Of a stretch of 64,000 nt of DNA, positions 28,568-37,448 are shown in pieces. Location of the stretch: contig NZ_KE383887.1 in NCBI RefSeq assembly GCF_000422585.1, forward strand, positions 1 to 64,000, given 5' to 3'. Position 1 is the first letter of the stretch; every line of letters starts with the position of its first letter. The notes beneath the pieces are model-generated. The model saw nothing but the letters and a program-made list of their open reading frames with translations, ran no database searches and was not told where the DNA came from. The DNA is from Hugenholtzia roseola DSM 9546. Lineage in GTDB: Bacteria > Bacteroidota > Bacteroidia > Cytophagales > Bernardetiaceae. The position numbers were made by a program, and so were the translations under genes.

Positions 28568-29416
28568 TCACCCCAAAATCTTGCCTTTGGGATAGAAATA
28601 GGCGATACTTTCGGCTAACTGTTTTTCTATGTAAGAGGCTTGCTCGAAGGGTAGGGCTTTAAATTGCGACTCGACAAGGTAAAGGGGTTGCTCTTTTTGA
28701 AGGGCTGCTTCCTGCTGATTTTGCGACCAGCTAAGTTCGAGAAGGTCGCTAAATTCCTGCGTGCGCATAAGTGGCTGTTTGAGCCAATCTTCGTATCGCC
28801 AAAAGCACCAATGCGGATAATGGCGTTGGTAGTGGCGAATAATATCTGCCATGATTTGCCAATAGGCGGTTTTCTTTTTGAAGTCGGGCAGTTGGGCGTG
28901 CATCAGTTTTTCTATGCGTTTGGCTTGTAGTGGAAAAAAATGCTCCACAAGGGCTGGCTGATTGCCAAAATTGTTGAAATCGGGCATCTCTTCCTTGCGG
29001 CTTAGGTAAAATAGAGGGTGTTGTATCAAAATCACGACCTCGATATCAAATTCGGCATCTAACCACTCCAACAACAAAAGCGTGCGTGGCTCGAAGAGAA
29101 GGGGCAGGATTTGTGGCTTTTTCTTCTTCAAAAAATAAGACTCATAACCCGCTTTGAGTTGGGTGTAAAAATTGCGCCAACTGCTGGCAGGTTTGGCAGG
29201 CGAAGGAGGGTGCGGCAACGATTTTAAAAAAGCCTCGCTTTTCAGTTGTAGCGGCTGATGGGTTGTGTTTTGGAATGGAAATTCCAACGGCGTAGGTAGG
29301 AACGTTTCCCAATCCAACGCCTGTAAATCTAATTCAGGGCAATGCGCCAAAACAGACGAAAGCCAATTATTTTGAGTCTGAAACAAACCCGTAACTACTA
29401 CAAAAGAAGAACGCAT
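28568..29416 (-). CDS. Sulfotransferase-like protein
   Basis: A 282-residue protein beginning MRSSFVVVTGLFQTQNNWLS. The strand-loop-helix at the start resembles the PAPS-binding loop of sulfotransferases (usually SGTTWL), but the loop here is atypical. Later blocks also suit that fold: VVILIQHPLFYLSRKEE, like the arginine/serine PAPS site, and WRYEDWLKQP, like the RYEDL motif. I therefore call it sulfotransferase-like rather than proven. The ATG at 29416 is chosen because the upstream part is a hydrophobic run unlike the family. A strong hairpin separates it from ugd upstream. Confidence 0.5.
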   Translation of the reverse strand: MRSSFVVVTGLFQTQNNWLSSVLAHCPELDLQALDWETFLPTPLEFPFQNTTHQPLQLKSEAFLKSLPHPPSPAKPASSWRNFYTQLKAGYESYFLKKKKPQILPLLFEPRTLLLLEWLDAEFDIEVVILIQHPLFYLSRKEEMPDFNNFGNQPALVEHFFPLQAKRIEKLMHAQLPDFKKKTAYWQIMADIIRHYQRHYPHWCFWRYEDWLKQPLMRTQEFSDLLELSWSQNQQEAALQKEQPLYLVESQFKALPFEQASYIEKQLAESIAYFYPKGKILG

Positions 29417-29540
29417 AGAAATCTTCGAAAGGAGGCAAAATAGGAAAAGAAGCGACAAAATAGCGATTTTTAACAAAAGAAAAAAATAGCGTTGCCCAAA
29501 TAGGAAAAACTTTGGCACGCTTAGAGAGAGCAGGGCGCAC

Positions 29541-29589
29541 AAACTTTAAAAACTAACAGTTTTTTGAAAACTGTTAGTTTTCAAAGTTT
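29541..29589 (-). terminator. Long terminator hairpin downstream of ugd
   Basis: The inner stem AAAACTAACAGTTTT (29549-29563) pairs with AAAACTGTTAGTTTT (29567-29581). The stem extends outward through AAACTTT/AAAGTTT with one mismatch. It lies 13 bases after the ugd stop on the minus strand. Confidence 0.8.
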
Positions 29590-29601
29590 ATTAGTTTTGG
29601 T

Positions 29602-30951
29602 TTAAGCCTGCGGACGCAAAAGGGGAACAACCTTCTGCCTACCCATGCTTTCGTAATGCCAGTCCTGTGCCTGCATTTGCGCCAAATCGTAGATATTCCT
29701 ACCATCAAAGATTACCTTTGCTTTCAAAAGACTTGCCATGCGGTTTAGGTCGGCTTCTTGAAAGACTTTCCATTCGGTTAGGATTGCCAAGGCGTCTGCA
29801 TTTTCGAGGGCTTGATAGGGGTCTTGACAAAAAACAATCGACTTACCGAAGATGCGCTCGATGGCGGGCATGGCTTCGGGGTCGTGAGTGCGGACTTTTA
29901 CGCCCATTTCCAGTAAAGCTTTCAAGATGTCGAGGGCAGGGGCTTCTCTGATGTCGTCTGTATTGGGTTTGAAAGCCAAGCCCCAAACGGCAATCGTTTT
30001 GCCTGCTAATTGATTTTGGAAGTAAGATTTTATCTTTTCTACAAAAAATAGCCGCTGTGCCGCATTTACCTGCATGACGCTTTTGAGGATTTTAAAATCA
30101 TAGCCCTGCTCTTGTGCCGTTTGTGCCAAAGCCTGCACGTCTTTGGGAAAACAACTGCCCCCATAGCCGATACCTGCATTGAGAAACTTACTGCCGATAC
30201 GTGTATCCGAACCGATACCAACTTTTACGGCATCTACATTGGCATCTAATTTTTCACAAAGATTCGCAATTTCATTCATAAAAGAAATGCGCATGGCTAA
30301 GTAGGAATTGGCGGCGTACTTCGTCATTTCGGCAGAACGCTCGTCCATGAAAAGAATTTGCCCCTGCGGATTTTGGCAATAAGGCGCGTATAAATCATAC
30401 ATCAGCTTTCGCGCCTGCGCCGAATCTGTGCCTACCACTACCCTATCAGGCTTCATAAAATCTTCTACGGCAAAGCCCTCGCGCAAAAATTCGGGGTTCG
30501 AGATAACCGCAAAAGGGGCTTGCGTTTCGGCTGCTATCAAGGCGCGAACTTTATCGGCAGTACCCACAGGAACGGTGCTTTTATCCACAATGACCTTCAT
30601 TTCTGGATTGTCCAACTGGTTCAAAATCTTGCCTATTTCCTTCGAAACCCCCAAGACAAAGGAAAGGTCGGCTGCGCCATCGCCTCCCGGTGGCGTGGGG
30701 AGGGCTAAAAAAATGAGCGTAGAAGCGGCTACTGCCTCTGCCAACTGGTCAGTGAAATGCAGCCGCCCTGCGGCGATATTCTTTTCAAGGAGTGTGTCTA
30801 AATCAGGTTCATAGATAGGACATTCGCCCTTGCGAAGGCGTGCAAGTTTGGCTTGGTCTATATCTACACAAATGACCTGATTGCCTTTTTCTGCAAAGCA
30901 AACTCCCGTAACCAAACCTACATAACCTGTACCGATAACTGCAATGCGCAT
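29602..30951 (-). CDS. ugd: UDP-glucose 6-dehydrogenase
   Basis: Oxidises UDP-glucose to UDP-glucuronate with two NAD+ for surface polysaccharide synthesis. The N-terminal NAD site is IAVIGTGYVGLVTG (GxGxxG). The catalytic cysteine is C267 in GIGYGGSCFPKD, with the family lysine and asparagine in MTKYAANSYLA around residue 211. The C-terminal UDP-binding domain begins near VWGLAFKPNTDDIREAP. The product is 449 residues, full length. It stands alone, divergent from the FemAB-like gene, with a terminator after it. Confidence 0.95.
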   Translation of the reverse strand: MRIAVIGTGYVGLVTGVCFAEKGNQVICVDIDQAKLARLRKGECPIYEPDLDTLLEKNIAAGRLHFTDQLAEAVAASTLIFLALPTPPGGDGAADLSFVLGVSKEIGKILNQLDNPEMKVIVDKSTVPVGTADKVRALIAAETQAPFAVISNPEFLREGFAVEDFMKPDRVVVGTDSAQARKLMYDLYAPYCQNPQGQILFMDERSAEMTKYAANSYLAMRISFMNEIANLCEKLDANVDAVKVGIGSDTRIGSKFLNAGIGYGGSCFPKDVQALAQTAQEQGYDFKILKSVMQVNAAQRLFFVEKIKSYFQNQLAGKTIAVWGLAFKPNTDDIREAPALDILKALLEMGVKVRTHDPEAMPAIERIFGKSIVFCQDPYQALENADALAILTEWKVFQEADLNRMASLLKAKVIFDGRNIYDLAQMQAQDWHYESMGRQKVVPLLRPQA

Positions 30952-31020
30952 AATGGTGTGAAATTGAGATGAGAAATGAAATGCCGCAGCACAAACGCGC
31001 CTTTTTTGGTGGCAAAAAAC

Positions 31021-31028
31021 TAAATTTG
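31021..31028 (+). promoter_or_regulatory. Candidate -7 box TAAATTTG for the 31105 gene
   Basis: TAAATTTG fits TAnnTTTG and lies 76 bases before the start of the FemAB-like gene, inside the ugd / 31105 divergent region. No correctly spaced -33 element is obvious. Confidence 0.3.
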
Positions 31029-31104
31029 TAGCGACAAAGATAATAGAAGTAGGGCAATTTTGATGTGAAATGCCCCAAAACGTAGGACAAACTCGCCAAA
31101 AACC

Positions 31105-32205
31105 ATGAGCGAACTCGAAAAAACGCCTTATCGCTTAGAAATCTTCACCCCTGAAAAAAGCCACTATTGGGATAGCTTTTTGGAAAAATTGCCTTATGCC
31201 CACTTCTTTTTTTCGCGTACCTATCAGGCGCACCAAGCGGGCAGGTTTGAAGAAATTTCGATGATGGTTTGGAAAAAAAATACGCTTGTCGCGCTTTTGC
31301 CGCTTAATCTTACTTCGGAAAATTTGTCAGAAAAAAGACAGGAGAAAGACAAAGTCAAACCGATTGTAGCAAAAACGGCTATTTCCTACCAAGGGCTTTC
31401 CTTTGCAGGATTGCTCGCCTTGCCCACTTTGCGATATGAAGAAATGGCAAAAATTTGGGTGCTGATTTTGCGCTTTTTACAAGCCCAAAAAATACAAACC
31501 CTGCTCTATCATGCCTTGCCCGACTACCAAAATAATTTTGAAAATCAGGCAGTTCGCCGTATCATCTTTGCTTTGGGTGCAAAATTAGTTCGCATAGAAA
31601 CTTCCGCTGTTTTAGATTGGACAAAGGAATTGCGATACGATTCACAGAAGAAAAGAAATTTGAAAAAAGCCCAAAAAAACGCGCTTGTTATTCAAAAAAT
31701 TGTGCTTGCTTCCCAAAAGCCGCCTTCCTTTGAAGAAGTAGAAAAAATTAGAATTTTTTGGGAAATCTTACATCAAAACTTAGCCGAGCGGCATGGGAAA
31801 GAGCCTACTCATAGTTTTACCGAAATTTTGGGTCTGATGCAGCTTTTTCCGAAAAATATGTCGCTTTTTTTGGTAGAAAAAGAAAAAAAAATTGTGGCAG
31901 GGGTGCTATTTTTCCAAACGCGCACTTGCCTTCATGCGCAGTATATCGCCAGCAATAGCGTAGGGCGCAAGGCTTTTGCCTTAGATTTTCTCTTTGACCA
32001 GATTTTGCAAAATCCACTTCTTTGGGACATCAGAAAAGGCGACCAAGTGCCATTTTTTTTCAGTTTTGGCATCAGCCAAGTACGACCAAGTGGGAAAACA
32101 AACTTAAATTTGCTACGTTGGAAAGAGGGTTTCGGCACAAAGGCTTTTTTACACGAATCCTATCAAATTGATTTAACTCAAAAAATAGAAATTTCGGAAA
32201 TATAA
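31105..32205 (+). CDS. FemAB/GNAT-like acyltransferase
   Basis: A 366-residue cytosolic protein. The opening YRLEIFTPEKSHYWDSFL and the core KKRNLKKAQKNALVIQ, then GVLFFQTRTCLHAQYIASNS, fit the double-GNAT fold of FemAB-type proteins. These transfer amino acids or acyl groups to peptidoglycan precursors or polysaccharides. A lysine-rich linker sits near the middle. deoC starts 11 bases after its stop, so the two are probably co-transcribed, although their functions look unrelated. The substrate cannot be told from sequence. Confidence 0.6.
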   Translation: MSELEKTPYRLEIFTPEKSHYWDSFLEKLPYAHFFFSRTYQAHQAGRFEEISMMVWKKNTLVALLPLNLTSENLSEKRQEKDKVKPIVAKTAISYQGLSFAGLLALPTLRYEEMAKIWVLILRFLQAQKIQTLLYHALPDYQNNFENQAVRRIIFALGAKLVRIETSAVLDWTKELRYDSQKKRNLKKAQKNALVIQKIVLASQKPPSFEEVEKIRIFWEILHQNLAERHGKEPTHSFTEILGLMQLFPKNMSLFLVEKEKKIVAGVLFFQTRTCLHAQYIASNSVGRKAFALDFLFDQILQNPLLWDIRKGDQVPFFFSFGISQVRPSGKTNLNLLRWKEGFGTKAFLHESYQIDLTQKIEISEI

Positions 32206-32216
32206 AATATCAAAAT

Positions 32217-32927
32217 ATGCAACATCAAGATTTTGAAAAACTCGCGCCTTTTATAGAGCAGACCAATCTTTCGCCGCTTTTTTCGGAAAAAGACTTAGAA
32301 AATTTGATAGCGGAGGCAAAAAAATATGCTTTTGGGGGCATCTGTCTGTCGCCTTTTTGGGTAAAAAAAGCCAAACGCGAACTACAAGGGCTTGATACAA
32401 AGCTCGTTACGGTAGTTGGCTTTCCTTTGGGTTTTCAAAGAACGGAGGCAAAATTGAAAGAATTGGAGATAGCCTTATCAGATGGCGCGGACGAAATAGA
32501 TATGGTCATGAGCCTAACTGCCTTTAAAATTCCGCAGCCGCAGTGGGCAAAGGTAGAAATTACGCGTTTGGCAGAAAGGGCGCATCAGGCAGAAAAAATC
32601 TTGAAAGTGATTGTAGAAACGGCGTATCTCAATCGTGAGGAGCTAAGTTTGGCAGCGCAAATTTGCATGGAGGCAGGGGCGGATTTTATCAAAACCTCAA
32701 CGGGCTTTGCCCAAGTTGGTTTCCAACCGCAGGACTGTCTGCAAAATCCTTTGGGCGCAAAGATAGAAGATGTTGCTTTTTTAAATCAAATCATAAAAGG
32801 AAAAATAGGCATCAAAGCTGCTGGTGGCATCAAGACGGCTGCACAGGCGCGGGCGTTTTTGCAGGCAGGGGCAGAGCGCATAGGCACTTCTTCGGGAGTG
32901 GCGATTTGTAGCGCGGAGGTGCAATAG
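32217..32927 (+). CDS. deoC: Deoxyribose-phosphate aldolase
   Basis: Cleaves 2-deoxyribose-5-phosphate to glyceraldehyde-3-phosphate and acetaldehyde in deoxynucleoside catabolism. The Schiff-base lysine is K159 in DFIKTSTGF. The proton-relay lysine is K200 in GIKAAGGIKT, and D95 lies in DEIDMVMS. The product is 236 residues, a class I TIM barrel of normal size. It follows the FemAB-like gene after 11 bases, and the Nudix-like gene lies about 240 bases downstream. Confidence 0.94.
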   Translation: MQHQDFEKLAPFIEQTNLSPLFSEKDLENLIAEAKKYAFGGICLSPFWVKKAKRELQGLDTKLVTVVGFPLGFQRTEAKLKELEIALSDGADEIDMVMSLTAFKIPQPQWAKVEITRLAERAHQAEKILKVIVETAYLNREELSLAAQICMEAGADFIKTSTGFAQVGFQPQDCLQNPLGAKIEDVAFLNQIIKGKIGIKAAGGIKTAAQARAFLQAGAERIGTSSGVAICSAEVQ

Positions 32928-33164
32928 AAAACGAAAAGCTATCTTATCTTAGCAACTTGGGGGCGGCTTTTTTGTAGAAAACAAGCCGAAAAGCGTTTTT
33001 TACCGCCTTTTTGTCAGGTTTTGAAACTTATTTCTCAAAAAAGGACTTATATTTGAGTGCTTCTCCATACCCAACCGAACAACAAGGGCAAGCCTGCCGC
33101 CTAAAAAAGGCTACCAGATTGTGTTGCCCCAATATCTTATTTGCTTTCTCGAAAAAATGCCAAA

Positions 33165-33647
33165 ATGACCCTAACCCCACCTCTGCCTTCCGAATTGATT
33201 GCGGAAACCGAATCGAGTTATTTATACCCTTCTTGCTTGCGTCCTGCCGATAGGGTAAGTGTTTTTGCCCTTACGCCTGCACAAAAAGTCGTTTTTTTAC
33301 AAGCAGATGTGGCGGGACAAGTCGAGCTTCCACAGGGTTGTATTTTGGCACAAGATGCAACGCCACTTGAAGCCGCCAAGCGCGAATTATTGGTACAGAC
33401 GGGCTACCAGGCATCTAAATTTTTGAAAACTGCCGTTTTGCGTTATAGCCCCTTAGAAGGAAACGCGCTCAACTACTGTTTTTTAGCCATAGAAGCCTAT
33501 CCTAAAAATAAGGCACGAGGCGTAGTGGAATATGAAGTAGGGCAGATGCGCGAATTGATTGCCCAAGATGCTTTGCGCTATCCTGCCGATATTGCCATTA
33601 TTTGCAGTGCTATCGAAAAAATCAAAGACAAAATCAGCCTCAAATAG
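33165..33647 (+). CDS. Nudix-fold protein with a degenerate catalytic box
   Basis: A 160-residue protein with the shape of an ADP-ribose pyrophosphatase-like Nudix domain: VSVFALTPAQKVVFLQ, then VELPQG, then the box GCILAQDATPLEAAKRELLV followed by QTGY. The canonical box is GX5EX7REUXEEXGU. Here the first Glu is Asp, and the REUXEE acids are replaced (RELLVQ), removing the main metal ligands. It is therefore probably inactive as a hydrolase or has changed function. The start at 33165 (MTLTPPLP) is favoured; ATG 33141 is possible. No operon partner is evident. Confidence 0.7.
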   Translation: MTLTPPLPSELIAETESSYLYPSCLRPADRVSVFALTPAQKVVFLQADVAGQVELPQGCILAQDATPLEAAKRELLVQTGYQASKFLKTAVLRYSPLEGNALNYCFLAIEAYPKNKARGVVEYEVGQMRELIAQDALRYPADIAIICSAIEKIKDKISLK

Positions 33648-33666
33648 CCAAAAATGGCGAAACTAA

Positions 33667-33762
33667 TTGAAAGGCTTTTTGGCTTACCTTTTGGGTGTGC
33701 TTACTTTTATTCTATTGGCGGCAGGTCTTGGTTTGGGAATTGACGCATTGCAAATAAAGTAG
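33667..33762 (+). CDS. Possible 31-aa membrane micro-protein
   Basis: A frame from TTG at 33667 to TAG at 33760-33762 encodes a single hydrophobic helix, LAYLLGVLTFILLAAGLG, with a short tail. It starts 19 bases after the Nudix-like stop. The start is non-ATG and the frame short, so it could be chance or a gene remnant. The TM-like pattern is the only support. Confidence 0.25.
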   Translation: MKGFLAYLLGVLTFILLAAGLGLGIDALQIK

Positions 33763-33923
33763 TATTTCTTTTGTTTGTAAATATTTTGAATTTATAGTTT
33801 TAATTTTAATAAAATTATTTGTAAATGAGTTTTTTTAAAAAATTAACTATATGTAAAAAATAACTCTGCATGCCATTACAATAGTACCAAATTTAACGCT
33901 AAAAGTTTACAGGTTAAGAGCGT

Positions 33924-33957
33924 TTTGCAGTGCTTTTGTTTTTATTTCCTATATTTG
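33924..33957 (+). promoter_or_regulatory. Promoter candidate for the deacetylase operon
   Basis: TATATTTG at 33950-33957 fits TAnnTTTG, and TTTG at 33924-33927 is a possible -33 element with a 22-base spacer. It lies about 75 bases before the start at 34030. The gap 33763-34029 is very AT-rich and otherwise featureless. Confidence 0.45.
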
Positions 33958-34029
33958 TAGGCGGTGTTTCAAATAGTCAAATGCCGCGTTCTTATCACTT
34001 GATAAAATTTTATCTTTACATTAAACAAT

Positions 34030-35022
34030 ATGAATAAAAGAGGAAAATTTGTAATTTCATTAGACTTTGAACTCATGTGGGGAGTACGAGATAAGCGCAC
34101 AGTAGAGGACTATGGGGAGAATCTTTTGGGAGTTTGGGAAGCACTCCCTAAAATGCTTGCGTATTTTGAAAAATACAACATAAAAGCGACTTTTGCTACC
34201 GTAGGTTTTTTATTTGCTTCTTCAAAAGAAGAACTGTTGTTATTCTGCCCGCAAAGCAAACCCAACTATAGAAACGCACAACTATCGCCTTACAACGAAC
34301 ATTTTGAATTACTAAAAGAGGCAGAAGACAAATATCATTTTGCTTCTGAATTAGTTGAACATATCCGAAAATACCCCAATCAGGAGATTGCGACTCACAC
34401 TTTTTCTCATTACTATTGTCTTGAAGCGGGGCAAACTAAGGAAAACTTTAAAGAGGATATATTAGCTGCAATTGAGATAGCGAGGCACAAAGGTATAGAT
34501 ATTAAAAGTTTAGTTTTTCCAAGAAATCAGTTTAATAGTGAGTATATAGAGGTTATCAAAAATTTGGGTATTACTTCTTATAGAGGAAATGAGCGAGTCT
34601 GGTTTCATAGCGCAGCCAACCAGCAGGAGGAAAATTTAATAAGAAGAGCTTTCAGGCTGTTAGATTCTTACGTCAATATTTCAGGTCATAATTGCTATTC
34701 GATAGCAGATATCGTCAGGCAGGATTTACCCTTTGATATTCCATCAAGCAGATTTCTGCGCCCTTACTCTTCAAAACTAAAATTCTTTGAGCAAGCACGA
34801 TTGAGGCGAATCTTAAAAAGTATGACTTATGCCGCTCAACAAGGCAAGATATATCATTTGTGGTGGCATCCACATAATTTTGGGATAAATATAGAGAGAA
34901 ATTTTAGTTTTTTAGATAAAATACTTATGCATTATCAAACACTAAAAACAAAATATGATTTTGAAAGTATTACCATGAATGAGTTAGCTATCTTTTTACA
35001 AAACACAAAAACAAATAAATAA
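34030..35022 (+). CDS. Polysaccharide deacetylase family protein
   Basis: A 330-residue NodB-type metal-dependent deacetylase. Motif 1 is SLDFELMWG with the catalytic and metal-binding acids. Motif 2 is ATHTFSHYY, providing the two histidines. Motif 3 is LVFPRNQF, and the C-terminal histidine motif is LWWHPHNF. No signal peptide is present, so it probably acts in the cytoplasm on lipid- or nucleotide-linked sugars. Its stop overlaps the next gene by one base (TAATG). The pair is clearly AT-rich compared with its neighbours, consistent with a transferred surface-polysaccharide fragment. Confidence 0.85.
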   Translation: MNKRGKFVISLDFELMWGVRDKRTVEDYGENLLGVWEALPKMLAYFEKYNIKATFATVGFLFASSKEELLLFCPQSKPNYRNAQLSPYNEHFELLKEAEDKYHFASELVEHIRKYPNQEIATHTFSHYYCLEAGQTKENFKEDILAAIEIARHKGIDIKSLVFPRNQFNSEYIEVIKNLGITSYRGNERVWFHSAANQQEENLIRRAFRLLDSYVNISGHNCYSIADIVRQDLPFDIPSSRFLRPYSSKLKFFEQARLRRILKSMTYAAQQGKIYHLWWHPHNFGINIERNFSFLDKILMHYQTLKTKYDFESITMNELAIFLQNTKTNK

Positions 35023-35795
35023 TGGACAAAAAAATTATTATGCTCACTGAAGGAGGGCGATTTTCAACCTACCTTTACAACGCACTAAAAGAAGACTTTT
35101 CTATTGCAGGAGTAGTAGTGGAGGACAAAATAAGTAAAAAAAAATTGCTAAAAAATAGAACTAAAAAACTTGGCTATGTAAAGGTGCTTGGTCAGATTTT
35201 TTTTCAAATTTTTGTTCAAAAAACATTAGAATATACATCTAAAAAAAGAATAAATTTAATAGAATTAAACTACAATCTTAATAAACAAGCCATTCCTTCT
35301 CAGATTATAAAAAAGGTAGAGTCTGTCAATTCCAATTCTTGCATAGCCTATTTAAAGGCAGAGAGTCCCGACATTGTAATTGTAAATGGAACAAGAATTA
35401 TATCAAAAGAAGTATTAAATAGTATTGACGCTCTCTTTTTAAATATACACACAGGCATAACACCTCAATACAGAGGAGTGCATGGAGGATATTGGGCTAT
35501 GGTTTGCCAAGATGCGCAAAATTGTGGAGTTACGGTTCATTTTGTAGATAGCGGAATAGATACAGGAAAGGTTTTGCTCCAGAGTAGGATAAATCCCACC
35601 TCAAAAGATAACTTTGCAACCTATCCCTATCTTCAAATAGGAGAGGGCATTATCTTAATGAAACAAGCGATTTCTAACTTATTGAAAGATGAAATCCAAA
35701 CGCAAGACCGTAGCAGTCAAGAGAAGGGAAACCTTTGGTATCACCCTACTATATGGTTTTACCTATACAAAAGACTAACGAAACGTATAAAATAG
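35022..35795 (+). CDS. Formyltransferase-family protein (likely sugar N-formyltransferase)
   Basis: A 257-residue protein related to methionyl-tRNA formyltransferase. The catalytic triad is visible as N141 and H143 (LNIHTGITPQYRG) and D180 (VDSGIDTG). The N-terminus lacks the usual full folate-site sequence of Fmt, and the gene pairs with a polysaccharide deacetylase. I therefore infer N-formylation of an amino sugar rather than of initiator tRNA. Deacetylation followed by formylation of the freed amine would make chemical sense. It overlaps the deacetylase by one base. Confidence 0.7.
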   Translation: MDKKIIMLTEGGRFSTYLYNALKEDFSIAGVVVEDKISKKKLLKNRTKKLGYVKVLGQIFFQIFVQKTLEYTSKKRINLIELNYNLNKQAIPSQIIKKVESVNSNSCIAYLKAESPDIVIVNGTRIISKEVLNSIDALFLNIHTGITPQYRGVHGGYWAMVCQDAQNCGVTVHFVDSGIDTGKVLLQSRINPTSKDNFATYPYLQIGEGIILMKQAISNLLKDEIQTQDRSSQEKGNLWYHPTIWFYLYKRLTKRIK

Positions 35796-35814
35796 CAGAC
35801 TCTTCCAACTTTGC

Positions 35815-36270
35815 TTACTGTCCCAACTTGACATATTTCCAGCCTTTTTCTTGTTTAAGGACAATTTCGGCAATGCCTGCCTTTACGAACATAGAAAAGG
35901 TTGCCAGTTCGCTTTTTTCTATTTTGCGCTCGCGAAGGGTATTTTCACAGACTACCATTTCTACCTTTTTTTGTTGTTGTAAAAGTTCTAACTCTTTGAT
36001 AAACAAGCCTTTATCTATCAAGAGGGCATCTACACCGCGCCCATGAAAGACGAGGCGAATTTGTGCCTTCGGTAGGGCTTGGGTTAGGTTGTTGAGATTT
36101 TTGAGCAAGCCTTTTTGCGCCAAGCTATCCGATTGTGTAAATTGTAGGATAATTTTGTGCTTTTTGTGGGAAAGTGCAGCATCTTGCGCCGCCGCTTTTT
36201 CTGTTGTCGTAAAAAATAGCAGGCAGGAAAGTAGCCAAAAGATGCGCCAAGTGTTGGGTCTGATTTTCAT
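35815..36270 (-). CDS. Exported DsrE-like protein
   Basis: A 151-residue protein with a signal peptide (hydrophobic segment FWLLSCLLFF, cleavage near AAAQDA). The body fits the DsrE/DsrF-like fold: KIILQFTQSD, AQIRLVFHGRGVDALL, and the C-terminal VEMVVCENTLRERKI with the conserved cysteine position. Exported DsrE-like proteins are common in Bacteroidota; their substrate is unknown. It converges on the formyltransferase gene and is divergent from scpB. Confidence 0.65.
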   Translation of the reverse strand: MKIRPNTWRIFWLLSCLLFFTTTEKAAAQDAALSHKKHKIILQFTQSDSLAQKGLLKNLNNLTQALPKAQIRLVFHGRGVDALLIDKGLFIKELELLQQQKKVEMVVCENTLRERKIEKSELATFSMFVKAGIAEIVLKQEKGWKYVKLGQ

Positions 36271-36418
36271 AAGAGCGTTTTTGGTGGGCAGATTTAAAAA
36301 TAAAGCCTAAGAGAAGGCAAGGAAGGCATAAAAGGCGATTTTTTGTGTAACAAAAGTTACAAAGGCGAAGAAATGCAACTCAAAAGTTTTGTTTTTTGGA
36401 AAATTCTTGTAAAAAGCC

Positions 36419-36426
36419 TACCTTTG
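36419..36426 (+). promoter_or_regulatory. Candidate -7 box TACCTTTG for scpB
   Basis: TACCTTTG fits TAnnTTTG and lies about 93 bases before the chosen scpB start. Its position argues against the upstream in-frame ATG at 36396 as the real start. Confidence 0.4.
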
Positions 36427-36518
36427 CCAATTCTTTTGTAAAGGGCAAATTCGCCTGTGGCTTGTTTTGCCAAAAGGTAAGCCGCGCCCTTGCAAATCAC
36501 TATCAAAACCCTGCCTTT

Positions 36519-37394
36519 ATGGGAGCAGAAGAGATGGAGCAATCCGACCTGCATCTTAGACAAGAGCCAACGCCTGACTCAACTTTTCAGCCTACTTCTA
36601 TTAGTCCGATACTCTTAGGGCAAATAGAGGCACTGATTTTTTGCGCCCATCTGCCCCTCAAATTAGAGGAAATGCAGCGTATTTTGCAATCTTACTACCA
36701 AGTGGAGCAGCAGGCAGAGCCAAGTCATTTTGAGCAAGAGTCTATACAAGAGCCTGCCCAAGATTCAAACCAAGCCCAAGCCGCCCCCTCTGCCCTTGCT
36801 GCCTTTCAAGGAATTTCGCCCGACCTTAGCCTACCCACTTTGGAAGCGCATCTCGAAGCCTTGATTTTGCGCTATCGCCAAATGAATAGCGGCATGGAGA
36901 TTTGCGCCGTAGCAGGTGGGTATCAATTTCTGACCAAACCCCAGCATGAGCCACTACTTCACCATTTATTGGCACAACGCACCAAGCGCAAACTCTCTAA
37001 ATCGGCTTTGGAAACCTTAGCTTTGATTGCCTACAAACAGCCCATTACCAAACAAAAGATAGAAGAAATCAGGGGCAGCAGTGCCGATTATGCCATTCAG
37101 AAGCTATTAGAAAATGAGCTAATTGTCATCAAGGGCAAGGATACGACAGCTGGTCGTCCTACCTTATACGCCACTTCCAGCAAGTTTATGCGCTATTTCG
37201 GTATCCATACGCTCAAAGATTTGCCCATTCCCGAAGAGGTATTGAGCCAAGAGCAGGAAGCAGACGCTTTGGAGAGCCTGCCTGCCTTCCGCCTGCGTAC
37301 CAAAGAAGGCACGCTCAAAGAAGGCTCTTTAAAGGAGATTTTAAAGAAAGAATCACCCCAAGAAGATGCGCCTGACGATGTCGCCCTTTTCTAA
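36519..37394 (+). CDS. scpB: Segregation and condensation protein B
   Basis: ScpB binds ScpA and stimulates the SMC condensin in chromosome segregation. Two winged-helix domains are visible: QIEALIFCAHLPLKLEEMQ at the start, and SALETLALIAYKQPITKQKI then LIVIKGKDTTAGRPTLYATS in the second half. An acidic, Gln-rich linker (residues about 70-105) and a C-terminal EEDAPDD tail are extra. The product is 291 residues from ATG 36519; ATG 36534 is also possible. scpA is not in the window. The pseudouridine synthase gene follows after 54 bases. Confidence 0.9.
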   Translation: MGAEEMEQSDLHLRQEPTPDSTFQPTSISPILLGQIEALIFCAHLPLKLEEMQRILQSYYQVEQQAEPSHFEQESIQEPAQDSNQAQAAPSALAAFQGISPDLSLPTLEAHLEALILRYRQMNSGMEICAVAGGYQFLTKPQHEPLLHHLLAQRTKRKLSKSALETLALIAYKQPITKQKIEEIRGSSADYAIQKLLENELIVIKGKDTTAGRPTLYATSSKFMRYFGIHTLKDLPIPEEVLSQEQEADALESLPAFRLRTKEGTLKEGSLKEILKKESPQEDAPDDVALF

Positions 37395-37448
37395 ACCCGC
37401 CTTTCCCACTTTGTACCTTTCAGACCCATCGCCTTCAGACCCAAAGAA

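Noticed and set aside
29416-29542. N-terminal extension of the sulfotransferase-like protein
   Set aside because: The extra 42 residues are a hydrophobic Leu/Phe run close to the ugd terminator. The family-like start is at 29416.
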